Assembly (NCBI GenBank): GCA_947244595.1
Contig: CAMXKT010000009.1
Coordinates: 1 to 38,876, forward strand
DNA: 38,876 nucleotides
Direction of reading: 5' to 3'
Origin: an uncultured Oscillibacter sp.
Lineage (GTDB): Bacteria; Bacillota; Clostridia; Oscillospirales; Oscillospiraceae
This document shows positions 15,438 through 24,059 of the stretch, in pieces. Positions within the stretch are counted from its first letter, which is position 1; every line of letters starts with the position of its first letter. The notes below the pieces were generated by a model. The model worked only from the letters and a program-made list of their open reading frames with translations, ran no database searches and had not been told where the DNA came from. The position numbers and the translations under genes were made by a program.

Positions 15438-16952
15438 ATGAAAATCAGCAAGACAATACGGCTGCATGAAAACGACAATGTTGTGGTCTGCCGCGAGGAC
15501 GTTCGCGCGGGGACGGAGATTCCGGAGGAGCGTCTGACCGTGAGGGAGGACGTCCCCCGGGGCTATAAAATCGCCGTCCGGGAAATTCCAAAAGGGACTC
15601 CGATCCTGAAGTACAATGCGGTGATTGGCTACGCGGGCTGTGACCTGGCCGCCGGAGAGAAGGTCCATACGGAAAATATGGATTTCAAGGACGTTTCTCT
15701 GGATTACGCCGCCAGCTCCGAATACCGCCCCACGGAGTTCGAGCCTCCCGCAGTGTTCCAGGGCTATGTCCGTCCCAGCGGCAAGGCCGGTACCCGAAAT
15801 TACATCGGCGTGTTTGCCATGAGCAACTGCGCCGCTACCGTTGTGCGCAAAATTGCCGGGTACTTTACGGAGGAACGCCTTGCCGCGTACCCTCAGGTTG
15901 ACGGTGTGGTTCCCTTTGTCATCTCTTCCGGCTGCGGCATGGAGTCTACCGGCGAACCGATGGATTGCCTGCGCCGGACGATCAGCGGCTATATGAACCA
16001 CCCCAATATCGGCGCCGTTGTGGCGGTGGCGCTGGGCTGCGAGCGGAACAACCTCAAGGAGTTTTTCGACCGGATGGGCAGGCCGGAGGACAAGCCCTGC
16101 GTTTCCCTGACGATTCAGGAGGAGGGCGGCACACGGGCGACCATCGACGCGGGGGTTTCCGCCGTCGAGGGGATGCTGCCCGGCGTCAATAATATCCGCC
16201 GCGGACCGATCCCCGTCAGTCAGCTGACCATCGCGCTGGAGTGCGGAGGCAGCGACAGCTTTTCCGGCCTTTCCGCCAATCCGGCCCTGGGCGTGGCGGT
16301 GACCAAGCTGGCGCGGATGGGCGGGACGGCGATCCTCTCCGAGATCTCGGAGATTTTCGGCGCGGAGCATCTCCTGACCAGAAGGGCGGCCACGCCGGAA
16401 ATCGCGCGGAAGCTGGTGGACCGCATCGCCTGGTGGCAGGAGTACAGCCGGGGCCGGGACACGCAGATCAATGGCCGGGTGACGCCCGGCAATCAGGCCG
16501 GAGGCATTTCCAATATACTCGAAAAGTCCCTGGGCGGCATTAAAAAGGGCGGCGAGACCGGCCTGATGGAGGTCTATCGCTATGCTGAGCCTGTAGAGGC
16601 CAAGGGGCTTGTGTTCATGGATACGCCGGGTTATGACCCTGTGGCGGTCACTGGACAGGTGGCCGGAGGGGCGAACCTCGTCGTGTTTACCACGGGCCGG
16701 GGCTCCTGCTTCGGCAGCGTTCCCGCCCCGACCTTGAAGCTTGCGACCAATACGCCCCTGTTCCAGAAGATGGAGGGGGACATGGACGTCAACTGCGGAG
16801 AGATCATCGACGGGCAGAAATCCGTACCGGAGATGGGCGAGGAAATCTTCAAGGAGATTTTAGAAGTTGCCTCCGGCAAGAAAACCAAGAGCGAGCTGCT
16901 TGGAGTGGGCCTTGATGAGTTCCAGCCCTGGAACCTGGGTGTGCTTTCCTGA
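15438..16952 (+). CDS. UxaA/GarD-family dehydratase or lyase (altronate/galactarate dehydratase superfamily)
   Basis: A 504-residue single-chain enzyme with an N-terminal SAF domain (about 1-85) and a C-terminal UxaA catalytic domain. Family motifs: GYVRPSGKAGTRNYIGVFAMSNCAATV near 110, SGCGMESTGEP, GAVVAVALGCERNN, EGGTRATIDAG, ALECGGSDSFSGLSANPALG, GNQAGGISNILEKSLGGI, and DTPGYDPVAVTGQVAGGANLVVFTTGRGS. Members are Fe-dependent dehydratases of altronate or galactarate; the two-subunit SuyAB (R)-sulfolactate sulfo-lyase has the same architecture split in two. The ATG at 15438 is chosen over 15390 because the SAF domain starts there and AAAGGATGG precedes it. It lies 170 bp after tctA; that gap contains a 7-bp-arm hairpin (15314-15340) and no other gene. 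The actual substrate is unknown. Confidence 0.88.
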   Translation: MKISKTIRLHENDNVVVCREDVRAGTEIPEERLTVREDVPRGYKIAVREIPKGTPILKYNAVIGYAGCDLAAGEKVHTENMDFKDVSLDYAASSEYRPTEFEPPAVFQGYVRPSGKAGTRNYIGVFAMSNCAATVVRKIAGYFTEERLAAYPQVDGVVPFVISSGCGMESTGEPMDCLRRTISGYMNHPNIGAVVAVALGCERNNLKEFFDRMGRPEDKPCVSLTIQEEGGTRATIDAGVSAVEGMLPGVNNIRRGPIPVSQLTIALECGGSDSFSGLSANPALGVAVTKLARMGGTAILSEISEIFGAEHLLTRRAATPEIARKLVDRIAWWQEYSRGRDTQINGRVTPGNQAGGISNILEKSLGGIKKGGETGLMEVYRYAEPVEAKGLVFMDTPGYDPVAVTGQVAGGANLVVFTTGRGSCFGSVPAPTLKLATNTPLFQKMEGDMDVNCGEIIDGQKSVPEMGEEIFKEILEVASGKKTKSELLGVGLDEFQPWNLGVLS

Positions 16953-16977
16953 GCGCCGCCGGAAAGAGAGCTTTCTT

Positions 16978-18453
16978 ATGGACAGAATTTGTTCCCGCTA
17001 TCAGGACCGTGTTCAATCTGCGGCGCAGGCGGCGCGGCTGATTCACAGCGGCATGGCCCTTGCCATGAGCGGTTTCACACTGACAGGCTACCCTAAAATG
17101 ATTCCCGAGGCGCTGGCGGAATCCGGCCACGCCAGGGAACTGAGCCTGGTTACGGGCGCTTCCGTGGGCGACGATATGGACGGGCTGATGGCCCGGGCGG
17201 GCCTGATCTCCCGCCGTTATTCCTATCAGTCTAATAAGGACCTGCGGAATCAGATCAACGAGGGGACGGTAGGCTACGCGGATTTTCATCTCTCTCTTGT
17301 GCCCTCCTTTGTCAACTGGAGAAATGGCCGCCCCATTGACGTGGCGGTGGTGGAGTGCGCCGCGATCACCGAGGAGGGACTGATTCCCACCACCTCCGTT
17401 GGCGCGACAGACGCCTTTGTACGCATGGCGGACCGTGTGATCGTAGAGGTCAACGAGGCGGTTCCCCTGGACATCTTGGGGATCCACGATATCTTTGAGA
17501 TCGGCGTGCCCCCGGCCGCGAGAATCATCCCCATTGAACACGCCGCCGATCGGATAGGCGTTCCGTACATACCCTGTGCCCCGGAGAAGATCGCCGCGGT
17601 TGTGCGCTCCAACCGGCGGGACCAGCCCGCGAACCTGGCGGCGTCCACAGAGGCCGCGGATCAAATCGGCGGCAATATCGTCGCCTTTTTGAAGCGGGAG
17701 GTTCAGGAGGGGAGGCTGCCGCCGACGCTGGGACCCATTCAATCCGGCGTCGGAGCGGTTGCGAACGCGGTCCTGCGTTCCTTAGGGCCCAGCGGGTTCC
17801 ATGATCTGGAGATGTACACGGAAACCTGTCAGGATTCCGGTCTGGAACTGTTGGAGTCCGGCGTTTTCCGCACGGTGTCCACCAGCTCCCTTTCCCTCAG
17901 CGAGGCCGCCCAGCAGCGCCTGTACGAGCGCATGAACTGGTATCGCGGACGGGTGGTCCTGCGGTCCCAGGAGATTACAAATCATCCGGAGGTCATTCGC
18001 AGGCTCGGGCTGATCTCCATGAACACGCCCGTGGAGGCGGACATCTACGGAAATGTCAATTCCACGCATATTCTGGGCGGAGCGATTATCAACGGAATCG
18101 GAGGCTCCGGCGATTTCGCCCGAAACGCCAGGCTCAACATCTTCGCCACGGAGTCCGTGACGAAGGGGGGCAAGATTTCCCGTATCGTTCCGATGGTCTC
18201 CCATGTGGACCATACGGAGCACGACACGCAGATCATTGTCACGGAACAGGGAGTTGCGGACCTGCGCTGGAAAACGCCTGTGGAACGGGCTGAGGCGCTG
18301 ATTGAAAACTGCGCGCACCCCAGTTACCGTCCCATGCTGCGGGAGTACCTGGAGCGGGCAAAAAGGAACAGCCACGGACAGCACACGCCGGTAGACCTTG
18401 CCGAGGCGCTGAGCTGGCACCGGCGGCTTGCCTCTACCGGCAGCATGCTGTAA
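16978..18453 (+). CDS. Acetyl-CoA hydrolase/CoA-transferase (Cat1/AarC/Ach1-like class I family)
   Basis: A 491-residue protein with both halves of the acetyl-CoA hydrolase/transferase family. The proposed catalytic Glu, by analogy with 4-hydroxybutyrate and succinyl-CoA:acetate CoA-transferases, is Glu282 in EMYTETCQDSG. The C-terminal half carries GNVNSTHILGGAIINGIGGSGDFARNA and IVTEQGVADLRWKTP. Members move CoA between acetate, succinate, butyrate and similar acids. I begin at ATG 16978, 25 bp after the dehydratase stop, because the family N-terminus starts there; the upstream in-frame extension overlaps that gene. It would activate an acid in the pathway or release an end product while conserving the thioester. 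Partners unknown. Confidence 0.88.
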   Translation: MDRICSRYQDRVQSAAQAARLIHSGMALAMSGFTLTGYPKMIPEALAESGHARELSLVTGASVGDDMDGLMARAGLISRRYSYQSNKDLRNQINEGTVGYADFHLSLVPSFVNWRNGRPIDVAVVECAAITEEGLIPTTSVGATDAFVRMADRVIVEVNEAVPLDILGIHDIFEIGVPPAARIIPIEHAADRIGVPYIPCAPEKIAAVVRSNRRDQPANLAASTEAADQIGGNIVAFLKREVQEGRLPPTLGPIQSGVGAVANAVLRSLGPSGFHDLEMYTETCQDSGLELLESGVFRTVSTSSLSLSEAAQQRLYERMNWYRGRVVLRSQEITNHPEVIRRLGLISMNTPVEADIYGNVNSTHILGGAIINGIGGSGDFARNARLNIFATESVTKGGKISRIVPMVSHVDHTEHDTQIIVTEQGVADLRWKTPVERAEALIENCAHPSYRPMLREYLERAKRNSHGQHTPVDLAEALSWHRRLASTGSML

Positions 18454-18458
18454 CGCCG

Positions 18459-18517
18459 GGCGGAGCGGCCTTTGCCGCTCCGCCAAGAGAAGCGGCCCGG
18501 CGGCGTCTCGCCGCCGG
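18459..18517 (+). repeat. Tandem GC-rich hairpins between the CoA-transferase and symporter genes
   Basis: Two perfect inverted repeats stand back to back: GGCGGAGCGGC (18459-18469) with GCCGCTCCGCC (18474-18484), and CCGGCGGCG (18497-18505) with CGCCGCCGG (18509-18517). Neither is followed by a T-run. They may pause polymerase or stabilise the upstream message; read-through to the symporter is expected because no new promoter is visible. Confidence 0.55.
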
Positions 18518-18540
18518 TACTTATTAGAAAGCGCGGGTGA

Positions 18541-19935
18541 ATGGTTTCTGTGACTGAGTTCGGGATTTACCAATTCGCCGGTATTGTGATCGTGTTGGCG
18601 GCCCTGGTTGGGATCGGGCTTTTTTCTTCCAGAAGGGTGCACGGCTCCAGGGACTTTCAGGGCAGCAGCCGGCAGTCCGGCTCCTTTGTTGTAATGGGGG
18701 CGATTTCCGGGACGATCATCGGCGGGTCCTCCACAATAGGGACCGCGCAGCTGGCGTACTCTTACGGCGTCACGGCCTGTTGGTTCGCGGTGGGCAGCTG
18801 CGCCGCCTGCCTGCTGCTAGGCCTGGTGTACAGCGGGCCTCTTTACAGAAACAGCGAGTCCACCTCCTCCGGAATCATCAAAAAGGAATTCGGGCCTCTT
18901 GCGGGAATGCTGGCCTCCGGCATCAACGCGGGCGGCATGCTGATCGCGCTGGTGGCGCAGATGGTGTCTGCCGTCGCCGTTTGGAGGGTCATATTTCCAG
19001 AGATGACCCGCTGGGAGGCGCTGACGCTGACGGTTGCTCTCGTGGCCGCCTACGTGGTTTTCGGCGGTATGCAGGGGATTGGGATGATCGGAGTTTTCAA
19101 GCTGGCCCTGCTCTATATAGCCGTGTTTGGGGGAGGATGCCTGGCTCTTTGGAAATTTGGGGGACTCCGGCCAATTTTCAGCTGCCCGGTGTTTCGGGAG
19201 GAGCGCTATTTCTTTCCGCTCGCCCGGGGCTGGAGCACGGACATCGGATCGGCCTTGTCGGCCATGTTCGGGTGCCTCAGCTCTCAGTCCTATGTGCAGG
19301 CGATTCGCTCCGGACGAAATGTGGGCTGCTCCCGCAGAGGGGCTGTCGCCAGCGCGCTGACGATTCCGCTGATTGGCCTGAGCGCCATGTTTATCGGGCT
19401 CTATATGCGCGTCAATTGTCCGGACCTCCCGTCGGATAATCTGGCGCTGCCGTATTTTCTCGCCACGAATACACCGGCGATTCTCTGCGGCGTCGCGCTG
19501 GGGGCGATTTTGATTGCGGTGATTGGAGCCTCCGCCGGGATCGCCTTGGGAATTTCCTCCATCATCAGCGGCGATTTCATCCGCATTCAAGACGAAAAAA
19601 AGGGCCTGCTTTTCTCCCGCGTCGGCATTGTGGCGCTCCTGGTGGCCGCGGCGGCAATGTCCTGCGCGGGAGAGGGCGTAATATTGGATTACTCCTTCCT
19701 GGGTCTTGCCCTTCGGGCCGTGTCCTGTGTCGCCGCCTACACGGCGGCGCTGTTCTGGCCCGGAAAGTTCAGCCGGCGCACCATGCTTGCCGTGATGACC
19801 GCCGCTCCCGCCACCATCCTGCTGTGCAAATATTTTCACTTCCCCATTAACGCCCTGATGATGGGATTCGCGGTTTCCCTTTTGATTCTGGGCGCGGCGC
19901 TCCTCACCTCAAAAATTCGGGAACTCCGGGCTTGA
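18541..19935 (+). CDS. Sodium:solute symporter (SSS) family protein of the catabolic cluster
   Basis: A 464-residue polytopic membrane protein with about 12-13 hydrophobic segments. Early SSS features are visible: after the first helix, SSRRVHGSRDFQGSSRQSGSF, then GAISGTIIGGSSTIGTAQLAYSYG, the region that lines the Na+ and substrate sites. It is somewhat shorter than the well-studied SSS carriers. The likely role is Na+-driven uptake of the cluster's substrate or a related acid, next to the Tct system. The ribosome site before ATG 18541 is weak (GCGGGTGA), which may go with the hairpins just upstream. Substrate cannot be inferred. Confidence 0.82.
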   Translation: MVSVTEFGIYQFAGIVIVLAALVGIGLFSSRRVHGSRDFQGSSRQSGSFVVMGAISGTIIGGSSTIGTAQLAYSYGVTACWFAVGSCAACLLLGLVYSGPLYRNSESTSSGIIKKEFGPLAGMLASGINAGGMLIALVAQMVSAVAVWRVIFPEMTRWEALTLTVALVAAYVVFGGMQGIGMIGVFKLALLYIAVFGGGCLALWKFGGLRPIFSCPVFREERYFFPLARGWSTDIGSALSAMFGCLSSQSYVQAIRSGRNVGCSRRGAVASALTIPLIGLSAMFIGLYMRVNCPDLPSDNLALPYFLATNTPAILCGVALGAILIAVIGASAGIALGISSIISGDFIRIQDEKKGLLFSRVGIVALLVAAAAMSCAGEGVILDYSFLGLALRAVSCVAAYTAALFWPGKFSRRTMLAVMTAAPATILLCKYFHFPINALMMGFAVSLLILGAALLTSKIRELRA

Positions 19936-19961
19936 AACCGCTTTTTGAGAGGGTTTCCATC

Positions 19962-19998
19962 ATTTGAAATTGCAAGTTCTCCGCTGCTGTGATAGGAT
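19962..19998 (+). promoter_or_regulatory. SigA-type promoter of the sigma-54 activator, overlapped by a putative operator
   Basis: TTGCAA (19970-19975), 17-bp spacer and TAGGAT (19993-19998) form a good promoter 32 bp upstream of the ATG. ATTTGAAATTGCA (19962-19974) overlaps the -35 box. Its reverse complement, TGCAATTTCAAAT, matches the first 13 bases of the element at 9636 at 12 positions. This arrangement would let the activator repress its own gene; that is inference. Confidence 0.6.
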
Positions 19999-20030
19999 AA
20001 ACTTACAAAACCACTGGAGGAGGATGCGGG

Positions 20031-21917
20031 ATGGTTGATTACAGCATTGTGTTTCTGATACCAAACGGCCTGATTTGCGACACCATCAGGAACTGTTTGA
20101 AGGAACTGAATCTGAACTATGTTGTGGAGGAGATATCCTTCGACCAGGTGGTGGATCGGGCGCAGGAGCTGGTCCGCAAGGGGATGAAGGTCCTGATCAG
20201 CATGGGCGTCAGCCTCTACGTTCTGCGCAAGCAGCTCAAGGTTCCGGTGCTGGACCTGGCGTTTTCCGGCCACGAGATTCTCACCGCGGTGAAGGCGGCG
20301 CTGGACGGATCCTCCAACGTGGTGCATTTGGGCTCTCAGGAGATGTACCACTTCATTCAAAAGAGCCTGGGTACGCTGAACCTCCCCCCGGACAAAATTG
20401 TGCACCGGGATTTTAATTCGATCAGCACCGACTATGAAACCCAGGTCATCCGGGTGCTGCAGGAGGGGTTTGACTGCATCATTGGCGGCAGCCGCACGGT
20501 AAAGATTGCCCGCAGTCTGGGGGTCAAGGGCGTGGCGTTCAACATCGACGAGATCATGGTGGAGAACATCCTTCTGAACGCAACCTTTATTCGGGATTTT
20601 CAGGCTGAGCAGGAGAGAAAATCCCATTTCATGGAGACCATCCTGCACTGTTCGTCAGAGGGTTTGATACTGGTTGACGCGCAGAACCGCATCACAACGG
20701 TCAACGCCGCGGGGGCGGAGATCTTTAACACGCCGCCGGAGGAGCTGATTGACCGCAGCATTGACCGGGTCCTGGACGAAAACGACCTTATTGATATTTT
20801 TAAAGAGCGTCCCCAGCTCCACGAGATCAGCAATAAAGAGCAGATCGTGGTGCTGCACCGGGAGCCTGTGGCCGTGGACGGCAAGATTATGGGCGAGGTT
20901 GTAAGCATCCGGAAGGTTACGGATGTGGAGAAGCTGGAGCACAAAATCCAAAAAAACCTCTCGTACAACGGCTACCAGGCAAAATATACCTTCAAGGACA
21001 TCGTCGGTAGTAGCAGCGCGATTGAAAAGGTGAAGCGAATCGCCCGCTGTTACTCAAAATATGACTCCACGATTTTGATTACGGGGGAGACCGGAACGGG
21101 GAAGGAGCTGTTTGCTCAGAGCATCCACAATGAGAGCAGCCGGGGAGGAGGTCCCTTTGTGGCGGTGAACTGCGCCGCGTTTCCCGAGAGCCTGATCGAA
21201 AGCGAGCTGTTTGGCTATGACAAGGGTTCCTTTACCGGCGCCGTGAAGGAGGGGAAAAGCGGCCTTTTTGAGCGGGCGCACGGGGGATCCATTTTTTTAG
21301 ATGAGATCAGCGAACTGCCCGTCAATCTCCAGTCCAAGCTTCTGCGGGTCATCCAGGAGCGGGAGATCCTCCGGGTGGGGGGCAGCAAGGTGATCCCGAT
21401 TGATGTGCGCATCATTTCCTCCAGTAATAAGAATCTCCTTCAAATGGTGGAGAACAAGCTCTTTAAGGAGGATCTCTTCTACCGCCTGAGCGTGCTGGAG
21501 CTGCAGATCCCGCCTCTGCGGCTGCACAAGGAGGATATTCCCCTGCTGGCGGCTTCCTTTATGAAGCAAAACAACAAATACCTCAACACCCATTACGACA
21601 GTATTGAGCCAAGCGCGCTGGCCTTGTTGGAGAGCTTTTCTTGGAAGGGAAACGTTCGTGAGCTGAGCAACATTATGGAGCGCGTTATGGTGCTGAGCAG
21701 CGGCTCCGTCATCACGGAGGAGAGCATCCGCCTGGCGGTCAATATCTCCGTAAGAGCGGAGCCGGTAAAGGCTTTGAAGGGCGGCTCAATGTCCCTGAGG
21801 GATTACGAAAAAATGATGATTGAGAAGACGCTGGCGGAGTGCGGGGGCAACCGTAGCGAGGCGGCGAAGATTCTTGAAATCAGTCCGACGACCATCTGGA
21901 GAAAGCTGAAGGAGTGA
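20031..21917 (+). CDS. Sigma-54-dependent transcriptional activator (PrpR_N-PAS-AAA+-Fis)
   Basis: A 628-residue enhancer-binding protein. Residues 1-185 look like the PrpR N-terminal sensory domain, about 195-300 like a PAS fold, about 325-560 form the AAA+ sigma-54 interaction module, and the last 50 residues form a Fis-type helix-turn-helix (ECGGNRSEAAKILEISPTTI). The AAA+ part has Walker A GETGTGKE (about 350), the sigma-54-contacting loop as GSFTGA (a Ser variant of GAFTGA, about 399), Walker B GGSIFLDEI (about 417), and WKGNVREL. GGAGGAGG precedes the ATG by seven bases. It is the only regulator in the cluster and is the natural activator of the two -24/-12 promoters near 9500 and 9800. 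Its ligand is presumably the substrate or an intermediate. Confidence 0.93.
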   Translation: MVDYSIVFLIPNGLICDTIRNCLKELNLNYVVEEISFDQVVDRAQELVRKGMKVLISMGVSLYVLRKQLKVPVLDLAFSGHEILTAVKAALDGSSNVVHLGSQEMYHFIQKSLGTLNLPPDKIVHRDFNSISTDYETQVIRVLQEGFDCIIGGSRTVKIARSLGVKGVAFNIDEIMVENILLNATFIRDFQAEQERKSHFMETILHCSSEGLILVDAQNRITTVNAAGAEIFNTPPEELIDRSIDRVLDENDLIDIFKERPQLHEISNKEQIVVLHREPVAVDGKIMGEVVSIRKVTDVEKLEHKIQKNLSYNGYQAKYTFKDIVGSSSAIEKVKRIARCYSKYDSTILITGETGTGKELFAQSIHNESSRGGGPFVAVNCAAFPESLIESELFGYDKGSFTGAVKEGKSGLFERAHGGSIFLDEISELPVNLQSKLLRVIQEREILRVGGSKVIPIDVRIISSSNKNLLQMVENKLFKEDLFYRLSVLELQIPPLRLHKEDIPLLAASFMKQNNKYLNTHYDSIEPSALALLESFSWKGNVRELSNIMERVMVLSSGSVITEESIRLAVNISVRAEPVKALKGGSMSLRDYEKMMIEKTLAECGGNRSEAAKILEISPTTIWRKLKE

Positions 21918-22017
21918 CCCGCGGCGCGTTTCTCCGGCAAGGTTCGGATTAAAAATTTGATGTGCCGCGGACGACGGAGCCCCCCGGCGTCCGGCGGCGG
22001 AAAGGCAGGCGGCCGTT

Positions 22018-23316
22018 ATGACATTGCCTCCGCTTGGATACTATGACCACTTTTTAAGGGACGTCTCCCTGCCCCGCATGTGGGGGGTCAGGGTTGATTA
22101 CGAGGACCGGCGTGTAGAGGATGTGCCCGGTACGGTCCGCGAAGAGCTGCTGGGCTGTTCCGCCCTGAAGCGCGCCGCGGGCAAACGGGTAGCCCTGGCG
22201 GTGGGCAGCAGGGGGCTGGCAAACCTGCCCGTTCTTGTGAAGACCACCGTGGAGGTTTTGCGGGAACAGGGAGCGGACGTGTTCCTCGTACCGGCGATGG
22301 GCAGCCACGGCGGAGCCACCGCCGAGGGACAGCGCCTGCTTTTGGAGCAGCTGGGCGTCTCTGAGGAGACGATGGGCGTGCCGGTCCTCTCTGAAATCGA
22401 GCCGGTGGAAATTGGCCGCACGGAAGAGGGAATGCCGGTTTACTTTGACGCCAACGCCGCCGGAGCGGATTGGACGGTTACGATCGCCCGGGTGAAGCCG
22501 CATACGAGTTTTCGGGGCGCCTATGAAAGCGGCATTGTAAAAATGAACGTCATTGGTCTCGGCAAACAGAAGGGCGCGGATTTCTGCCATGCCCGGGGGA
22601 TGGAGAACATGGCGGACAACCTGGAAAAGCTGGGACGGATTTCCATAGAGAAATCAAATCTGCTCCTCTCCCTGTGCGTGCTGGAGAATGCCTATGACCA
22701 TACCCATATGATCAGAGCCATCGCAAAAGAAGACGTCCTTCGGACGGAGCCGGATCTGCTGAAGCTTGCCCGGACGCTGATGCCCAGAATTCCCTTCCAG
22801 AACCTGGACATGCTGGTGGTGGATGAAATTGGCAAGGATATCACCGGGGCAGGCATGGACCCCAATATCATTCAGCGTTTTTCGTCTGAGCACATGTCCG
22901 CCAAGCCCTTTATCAAAAGTCTGGTAGTGTTGGACCTGACCGATCAAAGCGACGGCAATGCCAACGGCGCCGGATTCGCGGATGTTTCCACCAGGCGGCT
23001 TTACGAAAAGATCAAAATGGAAAAGGCCTATGTCAACGCGCTGACGGCCCGAGTCAGTGCCTCGGCCAAACTGCCGCTGATTATGGACAACGACCTGACC
23101 GCCATGAAGGCCGGGCTTAAGCTGGCCGGTGCGGCGGACGGCGGGCGGGCGCGAATCGCACGGATCCGAAACACCTTGTGCCTGGGCCGGATGGAAATCT
23201 CCGAGGCGCTTTTGGAGGAAGCGGCGGCCATGCCGAATGTGCGGACCGCGGAGGGACCGGCGGCCTATGCGTTTGATGAGCACGGGGACCTGCCAAGAGG
23301 GGGGTTCTTGTATTGA
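22018..23316 (+). CDS. LarA-like nickel-pincer cofactor-dependent isomerase homologue (DUF2088 family)
   Basis: A 432-residue protein of the lactate-racemase (LarA_N/DUF2088) family. Candidate active-site residues are His97 (AMGSHGGAT), His162 (RVKPHTSF), Lys175 (ESGIVKM) and His191 (ADFCHARG). In Lactiplantibacillus LarA the equivalents are His108, His174, Lys184 (cofactor attachment) and His200 (Ni ligand); the spacings 65, 13 and 16 compare with 66, 10 and 16. LarA relatives racemise or epimerise 2-hydroxy acids. No LarB, LarC or LarE cofactor-synthesis gene is in the window, so they would have to be elsewhere. The gene lies 100 bp after the activator with only a weak ribosome site (GGAAAGGC) and ends at a stem-loop, probably the last gene of the cluster. 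Confidence 0.78.
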   Translation: MTLPPLGYYDHFLRDVSLPRMWGVRVDYEDRRVEDVPGTVREELLGCSALKRAAGKRVALAVGSRGLANLPVLVKTTVEVLREQGADVFLVPAMGSHGGATAEGQRLLLEQLGVSEETMGVPVLSEIEPVEIGRTEEGMPVYFDANAAGADWTVTIARVKPHTSFRGAYESGIVKMNVIGLGKQKGADFCHARGMENMADNLEKLGRISIEKSNLLLSLCVLENAYDHTHMIRAIAKEDVLRTEPDLLKLARTLMPRIPFQNLDMLVVDEIGKDITGAGMDPNIIQRFSSEHMSAKPFIKSLVVLDLTDQSDGNANGAGFADVSTRRLYEKIKMEKAYVNALTARVSASAKLPLIMDNDLTAMKAGLKLAGAADGGRARIARIRNTLCLGRMEISEALLEEAAAMPNVRTAEGPAAYAFDEHGDLPRGGFLY

Positions 23317-23393
23317 CGCTGCCGTTTGAGGGCGTGCGGGCGGCGGAGCAGGGTCCGCGCCGCCCCGCGTAAGAAACCTGACCGTATCAAACA

Positions 23394-23427
23394 AAAGCGC
23401 GGCTGCCGCAGATGGCTGCCGCGCTTT
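23394..23427 (+). terminator. Stem-loop at the end of the catabolic cluster
   Basis: AAAGCGCGGC (23394-23403) pairs with GCCGCGCTTT (23418-23427), with a T-T mismatch and three further pairs around a 6-nt loop. The downstream T-tract is poor (TTTGCG), so termination may be inefficient or factor-assisted. The stretch from here to the ECF gene holds CCCTCTGAGGG, a short palindrome near 23518-23528, but no clear promoter. Confidence 0.6.
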
Positions 23428-23582
23428 GCGCTGCCCGGTTGGCCGCCTTTATTGGGAGAGCGGTCCTTTGGATCCTCCGATTTTTTGAGGAAATTTTCAG
23501 CTTGATGAGATATCATGACCCTCTGAGGGATATCCCTTACAGAAGGGCCCTTCCAAACCAAGTCCCAAGGAGGTGAGACGCG

Positions 23583-24059
23583 TTGACGGACCAGCGATTC
23601 CAAGAGGCCGTGGAGTTCTACGGCGACATGGTGTTCCGGCTGGCGTACAGCTACCTGAAAAACCGGGCGGACGCCGAGGACGTGATGCAGGAAACTCTGC
23701 TGAAGCTCTACATGGAGCCCAAGGACTTCGAGTCGCCGGATCACGAGAGGCGCTGGCTTCTCCGGGTGGCGGCCAACGAGTGCAAGAAGCTGCTCCGCTC
23801 CCCCTGGCGGCGGCGAACGGATTCCCTGGACGAGGTGGAGGAGGCTGCGGCCTTTGACCGGCCCACCCAGTCGGAGCTGTTCCGGCAGGTGATGGCCCTG
23901 CCGCCCAAGTACCGGGCGGCGGTGTACCTCTACTACTACGAGGGCTACTCCGTGAAGGAGACCGGGGAGCTGCTGGGGGCCAAGACGTCCACCGTCCAGA
24001 CCTGGCTTATGCGGGCCAGGGGACAGCTCAAAAACAAATTGAAGGAGGCGGAAGCCTGA
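23583..24059 (+). CDS. ECF-type RNA polymerase sigma factor
   Basis: A 158-residue sigma-70-family protein with region 2 (FYGDMVFRLAYSYLKNRADAEDVMQETLLKLY, about 11-43) and region 4 (LPPKYRAAVYLYYYEGYSVKETGELLGAKTSTVQTWLMRARGQLK, about 107-151), the layout of an extracytoplasmic-function sigma factor. Translation begins at TTG (23583) with AAGGAGGTG 8-9 bases upstream. It overlaps the following membrane-protein gene by one base, which implies co-expression and a functional partnership. The regulon is unknown, and no obvious self-directed promoter was recognised upstream. Confidence 0.92.
   Translation: MTDQRFQEAVEFYGDMVFRLAYSYLKNRADAEDVMQETLLKLYMEPKDFESPDHERRWLLRVAANECKKLLRSPWRRRTDSLDEVEEAAAFDRPTQSELFRQVMALPPKYRAAVYLYYYEGYSVKETGELLGAKTSTVQTWLMRARGQLKNKLKEAEA

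Noticed and set aside
21918..22017. Possible sigma-54 promoter before the LarA-like gene
   Set aside because: No GG and GC pair at 12-bp spacing with a TGGCA/TTGC context was found; read-through from the activator gene is more likely.
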